From Rhizobiaceae bacterium (GTDB taxonomy: Bacteria > Pseudomonadota > Alphaproteobacteria > Rhizobiales > Rhizobiaceae), in contig JAJFMR010000236.1 of NCBI GenBank assembly GCA_020696915.1, positions 1 to 5,223 on the forward strand: DNA of 5,223 nt. Reading direction: 5' to 3'. The notes beneath the pieces were generated by a model. The model made no database searches. It had not been told where the DNA came from and worked only from the letters and a program-made list of their open reading frames with translations. This document shows, piece by piece, positions 1-4,701 of the stretch. Position numbers and translations under genes: made by a program. Each line of letters opens with the position of its first letter. The stretch's first letter is position 1.

Positions 1-832
1 TAAGTTCCACGACCGCCGCGTGAAGCTGGTTGTCGTCCCGTTGCGGAGCCGTGCAGCCTTCGAGGTACGAGACATAGGCGCCCTCTTCCGCGATGATCAG
101 GGTGCGCTCGAACTGACCCGTGTTCTTCTCGTTGATGCGGAAATAAGTCGACAGCTCCATCGGGCAGCGCACGCCCTTTGGCACGAAGACGAAGGAGCCG
201 TCGGTGAAGACCGCCGAGTTCAGCGTCGCATAGAAATTGTCGGTCTGCGGCACCACCGAACCGAGATATTTCCTGACGAGCTCGGGGTGCTCGCGGATGG
301 CTTCCGAAATGGAGCAGAAGATGACGCCGGCCCTGGCCAGCTCCGCCTTGAAGGTAGTCACCACCGAGACCGAGTCGAACACCGCGTCGACCGCGACGCG
401 GCGCGCCCCGCCTTCAGGATCCGCCGAATCGGCGGCCTCGCCACGCTCGACGCCCGCCAGGATTTCCTGCTCCTTCAACGGAATGCCGAGTTTGGCATAG
501 GTCTTCAGAAGCTCGGGGTCGACCTCGTCGAGCGACGTCGGGCCGGGCGTCGATTTCGGCGCCGCATAGTAGTGGATGTCCTGGAAATCGATCTTCGGAT
601 AGTCGACGCGTGCCCAGCGAGGCTCTTCGAGGGTCCGCCAGCGGCGGAACGCCTCGAGGCGCCATTCCAGCATCCACTGCGGTTCGTTCTTTTTCGAGGA
701 GATCAGCCGGATGATGTCTTCGTTCAGCCCTTTCGGGGCCTTGTCCATCTCGATCAGTGTCTCGAAGCCGTATTTGTACTGATCGACATCGATCTTGCGG
801 ACCCGATCGATCGTGTCCTGCACAGCAGGCAT
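1..832 (-). CDS. sufB: SufB, Fe-S cluster assembly scaffold protein (partial, 3' end outside window)
   Basis: SufB is the core subunit of the cytoplasmic SufBCD complex, on which Fe-S clusters are built from desulfurase-derived sulfur. The window holds the first 277 codons plus one base; family members are usually about 470-490 residues, so the C-terminal cluster-binding half lies beyond position 1. The reading frame starts MPAVQDTIDRV and contains the highly conserved SufB stretch at residues 192-262, including VVPQTDNFYATLNSAVFTDG and, later, VPKGVRCPMELSTYFRIN and AYVSYLEGCTAP. A small variable Gly/Ala/Asp/Glu-rich insert lies at residues about 130-144, just before the conserved AVDAVFDSVSVVTTF. 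The start at 832 is supported by GGAG at 840-843, seven bases upstream. It follows the desulfurase gene in the same direction after 166 bases, the order seen in rhizobial suf operons. Identification is secure; no frameshift is seen. Confidence 0.97.
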   Translation of the reverse strand, partial: MPAVQDTIDRVRKIDVDQYKYGFETLIEMDKAPKGLNEDIIRLISSKKNEPQWMLEWRLEAFRRWRTLEEPRWARVDYPKIDFQDIHYYAAPKSTPGPTSLDEVDPELLKTYAKLGIPLKEQEILAGVERGEAADSADPEGGARRVAVDAVFDSVSVVTTFKAELARAGVIFCSISEAIREHPELVRKYLGSVVPQTDNFYATLNSAVFTDGSFVFVPKGVRCPMELSTYFRINEKNTGQFERTLIIAEEGAYVSYLEGCTAPQRDDNQLHAAVVEL

Positions 833-910
833 AAGCGTTCTCCATCCAGGCCGGGTTCAAGGCCCGGCAGTTTTCAAACTATGGCACCGCACGGAATGCG
901 GCGTCCTTCC

Positions 911-939
911 AATATAGTGCTTCCGCACGGCGATTGCAC
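911..939 (-). promoter_or_regulatory. Possible weak internal promoter ahead of sufB
   Basis: The gap between the desulfurase and sufB contains a small AT-rich island. On the minus strand, TATATT (916-911) matches a -10 in 5 of 6 positions. The best-placed -35, GTGCAA, 17 bases upstream, matches in only 3 of 6. Downstream lies a dyad, AGTTT-TC-AAACT (869-880). It could give sufB some expression independent of the desulfurase gene, but the weak -35 keeps confidence low. Confidence 0.25.
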
Positions 940-966
940 CGGCCGAAGCGGCAGACCAGGTCGCAA

Positions 967-983
967 CCGGCCAGTTCGGCCGG
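967..983 (-). other. GC-rich hairpin just after the desulfurase stop codon
   Basis: CCGGCC (967-972) and GGCCGG (978-983) form a perfect 6-bp inverted repeat with a 5-base loop, 15 bases past the desulfurase stop. The minus-strand transcript continues with TTGCGACC, not a T tract, so it is not a convincing intrinsic terminator. It may be an mRNA-stabilising or partly attenuating structure between the desulfurase and sufB messages. A similar 6-bp hairpin, GCCGGG (850-855) with CCCGGC (863-868), lies just before the sufB ribosome site. Confidence 0.4.
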
Positions 984-998
984 CCTCTTCCGGGCCGC

Positions 999-2159
999 TC
1001 AGGCGGCCTTCGTCCTTGCCTGCGCCGAGCGCGCCACAATGCCGGCAAGCGCCGCTTCGAAAGCATCGATCTCCGCCAGGCTTGTCGCATGCCCGATCGA
1101 GACGCGCAGCGCACCTTCGTTGTCGCCGTATCCCATCGCCTCGAGGACATGGCTCGGACCGATCTTGCCCGACGAGCAGGCGGATCCGGCCGAGACGGCG
1201 ACGCCGGCGAGATCGAAACCGATCTGCGCGGTCTCCGCCTTCAGGCCCGGAATAGCGAAGAACACGGTGTTTGGCAGGCGATCCGCGCCGCGGCCGAAGA
1301 TCCGGGCACCGGGCGCCAGGCGCAGCACCGCATCCTCGATACGGTCGCGCAGCCCGGCCAGCCGGGTCATCGCCGGCAACGCCTCCGCTGCAGCGCGTGC
1401 TGCTGCCCCAAACCCTGCGATGCCCGGCAGATTTTCGGTTCCGGCGCGCAGCCCCTTCTCCTGGCCGCCGCCGCTGACCAGCGGCTTCGGCATCATCAGC
1501 CCGGAAGCCGCGACGAAGGCGCCGGAACCAGCCGGCCCGCCGATCTTGTGCGACGACAGGATGAGAAAGTCGGCAGCGGCGACGTCCAGCGGAATGCGAC
1601 CCGCCGCCTGGACTGCATCGAGGACGAGCACGCCGCCGGCCGCTTTGACGGCGTCGGCGATTTCGCGGACCGGCTGGATGACGCCTGTTTCATTGTTGGC
1701 GAGATGAATGGCGACGAGCGGCAACCCAGCTTCGCGATCGTGACCCTGCAGCGCCTCGCCAAGAGCGGCGATGTCGGCTGTGCCGTCACCCCGCACGCCG
1801 ATCGCCTTCACGCGGTCCCGCGGAAAGCGTCCGCCGTTCAGGAGACAGGGGTGGTCGGCTGCCGAAACATAGAGGCGCGACATCCTGACGGCGGCGCGTC
1901 CGTAAAGCCAGTCCGGCGACAGCAGCGTCGACGCGGCCTCGGTCGCACCCGACGTGAAAACGACGTGCTCGGGGCTGCCCCCGACGAGCGCCGCGACCTC
2001 GCGTCGGGCGTCCTCGATCATGCGGCGCGCCGTTCGTCCTTCATCGTGTACCGACGACGCATTGGCGCCGGCGTCCAGCGCGGCGAGCATCGCCGTCCGG
2101 GCCGCCGGCAACAGCGGTGCGCTGGAATTGTAGTCGAGATAGGCGCGGGAGCCGGGCAT
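999..2159 (-). CDS. Cysteine desulfurase, NifS/IscS-like group I type, first gene of suf operon (SufS2-like)
   Basis: This is a PLP-dependent enzyme that removes sulfur from L-cysteine as a cysteine persulfide and releases alanine, supplying sulfur for Fe-S assembly. It has 386 residues, normal for the family. Visible features: AYLDYNSSAPL near the N terminus; TSGATEAAS (69-77) for phosphate binding; His103; LANNETG (153-159); Asp181 and Gln184 in LDAVQAAGRIPLD; the PLP lysine Lys205 in SSHKIGGPAGSGAF; GGGQEKGLRAGTEN (230-243); and the catalytic Cys328 in SAGSACSSGKIGPSHVLEAMG. The long Cys loop and the SHK context match group I (NifS/IscS) rather than group II SufS enzymes. The gene heads the operon with sufB downstream; the equivalent in Agrobacterium is, from memory, called sufS2. 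The ATG at 2159 has only a weak GAG-type ribosome site (2165-2167) but sits exactly at the conserved N terminus. Activity is inferred from intact residues; which pathway it feeds is inferred from position. Confidence 0.95.
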   Translation of the reverse strand: MPGSRAYLDYNSSAPLLPAARTAMLAALDAGANASSVHDEGRTARRMIEDARREVAALVGGSPEHVVFTSGATEAASTLLSPDWLYGRAAVRMSRLYVSAADHPCLLNGGRFPRDRVKAIGVRGDGTADIAALGEALQGHDREAGLPLVAIHLANNETGVIQPVREIADAVKAAGGVLVLDAVQAAGRIPLDVAAADFLILSSHKIGGPAGSGAFVAASGLMMPKPLVSGGGQEKGLRAGTENLPGIAGFGAAARAAAEALPAMTRLAGLRDRIEDAVLRLAPGARIFGRGADRLPNTVFFAIPGLKAETAQIGFDLAGVAVSAGSACSSGKIGPSHVLEAMGYGDNEGALRVSIGHATSLAEIDAFEAALAGIVARSAQARTKAA

Positions 2160-2203
2160 TTTGACTCGCTCTGACCATTCGGTCCGGCAATCTGCGGGAA
2201 GGA

Positions 2204-2233
2204 CGCGTTATTTCCTTGAGTTTCCAAGGCGCG
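2204..2233 (-). other. Bulged stem-loop in the predicted suf leader RNA
   Basis: On the minus strand, CGCG-CCTTG, a GAAACT loop, CAAGG, an AAATAA one-sided bulge and CGCG can fold into a 9-bp bulged stem. The pairing segments are 2230-2233 with 2204-2207, and 2225-2229 with 2214-2218. It lies about 45 bases before the desulfurase start. Two structures within one leader make a post-transcriptional element possible, but I recognise no known riboswitch class. Confidence 0.35.
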
Positions 2234-2260
2234 GCGTCCTATTACCCGCTTTGCCGGCCA

Positions 2261-2278
2261 GGGTGGAAGAGCCCACCC
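2261..2278 (-). other. Hairpin in the predicted suf leader RNA
   Basis: GGGTGG (2261-2266) and CCACCC (2273-2278) form a perfect 6-bp stem with a 6-base loop. It would lie roughly 17-35 bases into the transcript from the predicted suf promoter. On the plus strand it is followed by AGTTTTG, too few T for a clear terminator, and no plus-strand gene ends here. Role unknown; it could influence leader stability or early elongation. Confidence 0.4.
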
Positions 2279-2280
2279 AG

Positions 2281-2297
2281 TTTTGAACTATTCTAAA
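2281..2297. promoter_or_regulatory. Candidate Irr-binding ICE box
   Basis: The sequence TTTTGAA-CTA-TTCTAAA is a 17-bp dyad with 6 of 7 matching positions per arm. It closely resembles the iron control element bound by Irr in rhizobia, which I recall as TTTAGAA-N3-TTCTAAA. It covers the predicted suf start site (about 2295) and the -35 of the hydrolase promoter (2283-2288), positions where a bound protein would block both. Irr is a Fur-family regulator that responds to haem in Rhizobiales and acts mainly when iron is scarce. Irr and RirA control of suf operons is known in relatives; binding here is inferred. Confidence 0.6.
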
Positions 2298-2311
2298 CTA
2301 GCTTCTAGAAA
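2283..2311 (+). promoter_or_regulatory. Predicted sigma70-type promoter of the alpha/beta hydrolase gene
   Basis: TTGAAC (2283-2288) and TAGAAA (2306-2311) are separated by 17 bases; each matches the consensus in 4 of 6 positions. The start site would be near 2318, leaving a leader of about 70 nt before the ATG at 2389. It overlaps the suf promoter face to face, so the two are likely to compete or be controlled together. Confidence 0.45.
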
Positions 2312-2330
2312 GACGCGCGTTCCGCGTCAA
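2302..2330 (-). promoter_or_regulatory. Predicted sigma70-type promoter of the suf operon
   Basis: On the minus strand, TTGACG (2330-2325) and TAGAAG (2307-2302) are separated by exactly 17 bases, the optimal spacing. The -35 matches the consensus in 5 of 6 positions and the -10 in 4 of 6. Transcription would begin near 2295, giving a leader of about 135 nt before the desulfurase ATG at 2159. The -10 is half of the TTCTAGAA palindrome (2303-2310), whose other strand serves the opposing promoter. Confidence 0.6.
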
Positions 2331-2388
2331 GGCTGGAACCGGATAGGTCCTGCCGGCGGCAACGATCAAGCGGCAAGTGGAGTCAAGT

Positions 2389-3063
2389 ATGCCTGAGGTC
2401 ATCTTTACCGGTCCGGCCGGTCGCCTGGAGGGGCGTTATCAGCCGTCGAAGGAAAAGAGCGCCCCGATCGCGATCATCCTGCATCCGCATCCGCAGTTCG
2501 GCGGGACGATGAACAACAGGATCGTCTACGATCTTTTCTACATGTTCCAGAAGCGCGACTTCACCACGCTTCGTTTCAATTTCCGCGGCATCGGGCGCAG
2601 CCAGGGCGAGTTCGATCATGGCTCGGGCGAGCTTTCGGACGCCGCCGCGGCACTGGACTGGATACAGTCGCTGCATCCCGATTCCAAGTCGTGCTGGGTC
2701 GCCGGCTATTCGTTTGGTGCGTGGATCGGCATGCAGCTTCTGATGCGCCGTCCGGAGATCGAGGGGTTCATATCGATCGCTCCGCAACCGAACACCTATG
2801 ATTTCTCCTTTCTGGCGCCCTGCCCCTCCTCCGGCCTGATCATCCACGGCGACGCGGACAAGGTCGCACCTCCGAGGGACGTTCAGACGCTGGTCGACAA
2901 GCTGCACACCCAGAAGGGCATCACCATCACCCAGAAGACGCTGCCGGGCGCCAATCATTTCTTCGCCAACGACCTTCCGACGCTGATGGAGGAATGCGCC
3001 GACTATCTCGACAGGCGTCTTGCGGGCGAACTCTCGGACCCGCGGCCGAAGCGTCTGAGATAG
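2389..3063 (+). CDS. Alpha/beta hydrolase (COG2945-like) of unknown substrate, divergent from suf
   Basis: This 224-residue protein has a complete alpha/beta-hydrolase fold signature: the oxyanion-region HPHPQFGGTMNN (32-43), the FNFRGIGRSQGEFD strand-turn (64-77), nucleophile Ser108 in GYSFG, the acid Asp157 in HGDADKV, and His190 in GANHFF. The HPHP...GGTMNN and RGxGxSxGxFD pattern is typical of a widespread proteobacterial family (COG2945-type), for which I know no established substrate. No signal peptide or membrane segment is visible, so it is probably a cytoplasmic esterase-, lipase- or peptidase-like hydrolase. I start it at ATG 2389 because GGAG (2379-2382) lies six bases upstream; an in-frame GTG at 2377 overlaps that ribosome site and is less likely. 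It shares its promoter region with the suf operon and is convergent with the PAP2 gene, one base beyond its stop. A role in iron or Fe-S stress is only a guess from location. Confidence 0.9.
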   Translation: MPEVIFTGPAGRLEGRYQPSKEKSAPIAIILHPHPQFGGTMNNRIVYDLFYMFQKRDFTTLRFNFRGIGRSQGEFDHGSGELSDAAAALDWIQSLHPDSKSCWVAGYSFGAWIGMQLLMRRPEIEGFISIAPQPNTYDFSFLAPCPSSGLIIHGDADKVAPPRDVQTLVDKLHTQKGITITQKTLPGANHFFANDLPTLMEECADYLDRRLAGELSDPRPKRLR

Positions 3064-3064
3064 T

Positions 3065-3949
3065 TCACCACAAGACGCGGAAGGACCGCTTCACTTCCGG
3101 AAGGCCGGCCGGCTTCTGCCGGAAGACGTAGCCCAGGCGGGCGAAGACGATCGCCGTGAGGACAGAGGCGCCGAACCCGAGCGCAAGTCCGGCCACCACA
3201 TCGCTCGGATAATGTGCGCCGGCGACGGCGCGCGTCGCTGCCAGCCAGATCGCCACCGGAATGACGACGTAGCGGCTTTTCGGGAAAAACAGCATGAGCC
3301 CCCCGGCCAGCGCGCCGACCGTCGCCGCGTGGCCCGATGGCAAGCTCGAATAATACGGATCCATGGCGAACGGATTGAAGGACAGCACGCCGGAATCAGC
3401 GAAGAATTGCGGCCGCGCACGACCGATGAAACGTCTCCCCAAAGCGACCACGAGGCCGAACAGGCCGATCACGACGAGCGTGAAGATCGACAGGCAGGTC
3501 CAGTTGTAGAGAACGAGCAGTTGCCGCCTGGTCCGGCGGCGCCAGTCGGCAAGGTTGACGGCGAGGGCCACGCCGAGCGCCGGCATTATGTACCACCAGG
3601 CCCAGCCGGCGCCGCTGGTCCGCTCGGCGGCCGCCACGATGCCCGGCGACCAGAGGCCGCGAAAGCTGGCCAGCGGCGCGTCGAGCACCAGCACGGCGAT
3701 GAAGATGATGGTGAGACAGAAACAAAGCGGCAGCTTCCAGTCGAGCACAGGATAGACCGGCGGCCGGTTCTTCACCCGGTTGAGCACGATCGGCGGCAGC
3801 GAGCGGAAGTTGGAAAGGGAACGCGCCGCGAGCGTGCTCAGGCGGGCCGACATCTTGCCGCCCTGACGCTGCAGCCGCGGCTCCGGATCGGCGGACTTCA
3901 CCCACTCGTGACCGGAAGGCTGATCCTCCAGTTTCCTTACTATTGTCAT
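3065..3949 (-). CDS. PAP2-family membrane phosphatase
   Basis: This is an integral membrane phosphatase of the type 2 phosphatidic-acid-phosphatase superfamily, which dephosphorylates lipid phosphates or pyrophosphates such as phosphatidate, undecaprenyl pyrophosphate or lipid A. In the 294-residue reading, the catalytic motifs are RRFIGRARP (172-180), PSGH (204-207) and TR-x5-H-x3-D (239-250, His246 and Asp250). Arg172 replaces the usual first-motif Lys and Thr239 the usual Ser; both changes are conservative. Hydrophobic segments at about 72-91, 116-134, 144-170, 208-222, 227-243 and 251-275 fit the six-helix topology, with the active site probably facing the periplasm. A 60-70 residue polar N-terminal extension precedes the first helix. 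The start is uncertain: ATG 3949 is chosen, but ATG 3853 has a better ribosome site (AGGG, seven bases away), while ATG 3988 and TTG 4009 are also in frame. The specific substrate cannot be assigned. Confidence 0.9.
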   Translation of the reverse strand: MTIVRKLEDQPSGHEWVKSADPEPRLQRQGGKMSARLSTLAARSLSNFRSLPPIVLNRVKNRPPVYPVLDWKLPLCFCLTIIFIAVLVLDAPLASFRGLWSPGIVAAAERTSGAGWAWWYIMPALGVALAVNLADWRRRTRRQLLVLYNWTCLSIFTLVVIGLFGLVVALGRRFIGRARPQFFADSGVLSFNPFAMDPYYSSLPSGHAATVGALAGGLMLFFPKSRYVVIPVAIWLAATRAVAGAHYPSDVVAGLALGFGASVLTAIVFARLGYVFRQKPAGLPEVKRSFRVLW

Positions 3950-4382
3950 CGGACTGGCCTGCTCGCGATGATGTCGGCGCACGCGCATGAGCGCGAGCCG
4001 GACCACCAATGACTAGTTCATCCCTTGCGTTTTCGCAAAGCCCCCGGAAGGCGGCGACTGCCCGCCGCCCTGCGCACGAGCCTCGACCGAGACGGCGGCT
4101 GCACGGCTACGGTGCATGAGCTGCAGCTGCCTTTTCGCGATCGGCCGGCAACCAAGAACAGTTTCTTTTCAGGTTCGATTTCGCCCCTGAGGACTTGCAT
4201 CTCTTCTGCTCACTTGCTGCGCGACAAGACCGGCACAGGGCGCCGCACGGCTCTTCCACCGGTCCGCCGGGAAGCGGGGTACGGCTCGCCTGGCGACCAT
4301 GCCCGGCGCTCGTTGCAGCGCTCCGGTGCGGCCGCAGTCGGACTTCTGCACGGCCAAGACACCGCTCCACGGGTCCGGCGTG

Positions 4383-4490
4383 GTCGGTCGAGGTCTGAAA
4401 TGCAGCAGTATCCCGACTTTTTTGCTGTTGGGAGCAGAACAACACGTGGAGTTGCTCGACAGGCGACTGGCCTGATGGCAGGCTTTTCTT
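4383..4490 (+). ncRNA. Candidate small RNA locus (boundaries uncertain)
   Basis: The segment ends in the terminator-like hairpin at 4469-4490 and contains several potential stems: GTCGG (4383-4387) with CCGAC (4413-4417) followed by a run of six T (4418-4423); TCCCGA (4411-4416) with TTGGGA (4428-4433); and GAGCA (4432-4436) with TGCTC (4453-4457). Some of these are mutually exclusive. No protein frame explains it, and no clear promoter was found, so the 5' end is arbitrary. It matches no RNA family that I recognise. An orphan intrinsic terminator in a gene-free gap is the main argument. Confidence 0.22.
4469..4490 (+). terminator. Probable Rho-independent terminator on the plus strand
   Basis: GCCTG (4470-4474), loop ATGG, CAGGC (4479-4483) and then TTTTCTT (4484-4490) form a short intrinsic-terminator structure; a G-U pair (4469 with 4484) can extend the stem. 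Only the plus strand carries the T tract. No plus-strand protein gene ends before it, so it would terminate either an unannotated small RNA or stray transcription from the hydrolase side. Confidence 0.45.
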
Positions 4491-4505
4491 GTGACCGAAT
4501 CACAA
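4489..4505. promoter_or_regulatory. Operator-like dyad TTGTGA-N5-TCACAA
   Basis: A perfect 6-bp inverted repeat with a 5-base centre starts within the T-rich end of the terminator hairpin. The arms resemble a CRP/FNR-family site, but CRP sites have six central bases, so a GntR-like or other dimeric regulator is equally possible. It lies about 195 bases upstream of the H1-like gene and could regulate it. Binding partner unknown. Confidence 0.3.
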
Positions 4506-4544
4506 TCCGTAATCGAGGGAACAACGGGCCAGTTCGAAGTCAAT

Positions 4545-4558
4545 CCTTGGGGCCAAGG
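4545..4558. promoter_or_regulatory. Short dyad CCTTGG-GG-CCAAGG upstream of the H1-like gene
   Basis: Two perfect 6-bp arms flank two G bases, about 145 bases before the H1-like start codon. The two-base centre is too short for a good RNA hairpin loop, so if functional it would more likely be a protein-binding dyad. No matching known operator is recognised. Confidence 0.2.
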
Positions 4559-4639
4559 GTGAGGTGCGCTTTCGCTACCGGGCAAGCAACGTAGAGTTTG
4601 TATTCAGTTCGGAAGACTACGCTAAAAGTAGCTGCGGCG

Positions 4640-4687
4640 ATGAAGGCGATGAAGTCGAAACAACTACGTGCCGACCGCAACAATTGA
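4640..4687 (+). CDS. Possible 15-codon leader peptide upstream of the H1-like gene
   Basis: ATG at 4640 opens a 15-codon frame (MKAMKSKQLRADRNN) whose TGA stop (4685-4687) overlaps the GAGGAG ribosome site (4686-4691) of the H1-like gene. Such overlap could couple translation of the two. It is basic, with four Lys/Arg before the last residues, but has no clear ribosome site of its own. It may be chance; the precise overlap is the only reason to list it. Confidence 0.2.
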   Translation: MKAMKSKQLRADRNN

Positions 4688-4701
4688 GGAGATTAGCGGA
4701 C

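Larger units (their letters stand above)
3950..4701. other. Long intergenic region without a convincing protein gene
   Basis: This stretch upstream of the PAP2 gene and of the H1-like gene has several open frames on both strands, but none has a good start, a balanced composition or a recognisable motif. It contains GC-rich hairpins at 4025-4038 (TTGCG-TTTT-CGCAA), 4050-4069 (GGCGGC/GCCGCC) and 4100-4116 (TGCAC/GTGCA). The stretch 4380-4505 holds T tracts, a terminator-like hairpin and a dyad, and a second dyad lies at 4545-4558. The PAP2 promoter and the H1-like promoter must lie here, but neither is clear. No tRNA, rRNA, tmRNA, SRP RNA or RNase P RNA signature was recognised. Confidence 0.6.

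Noticed and set aside
887..930. Direct repeat of CCGCACGG at 887-894 and 923-930
   Set aside because: An 8-bp repeat in GC-rich DNA is easily due to chance, and it lacks dyad symmetry or regular spacing to a promoter.
20..1255. Long plus-strand open frame of 411 codons opposite sufB and the desulfurase
   Set aside because: It is antisense to two well-identified genes, is very rich in Arg and Pro as expected for shadows of high-GC genes, and has no recognisable motif.
934..2174. Plus-strand open frames (934-1707 and 1089-2174) opposite the desulfurase
   Set aside because: The minus-strand frame carries all desulfurase catalytic motifs; the plus-strand frames are compositional shadows.
2160..2388. 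RirA-type TGA-N9-TCA iron box in the suf control region
   Set aside because: Each TGA in the gap was checked by eye and none is followed by TCA at the right distance, so only the ICE-like box is reported.
3212..4012. Plus-strand frame of 266 codons opposite the PAP2 gene
   Set aside because: The product is highly charged and repetitive in Arg, Glu and His without a domain, and the opposite strand encodes clear PAP2 motifs and membrane helices.
4018..4200. Minus-strand 60-codon frame upstream of the PAP2 gene
   Set aside because: It begins plausibly (MQVLRGEIEPEKKLF) but becomes Arg/Ser-rich, has a purine run directly against the ATG rather than at normal spacing, and shows no family features. 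It remains possible but unsupported.
4025..4594. Open frames on both strands in the intergenic region (plus 4025-4594, minus 4169-4585)
   Set aside because: Poor starts, Arg/Ser/Pro-rich shadow-like composition and no motif; the terminator-like hairpin lies inside them.
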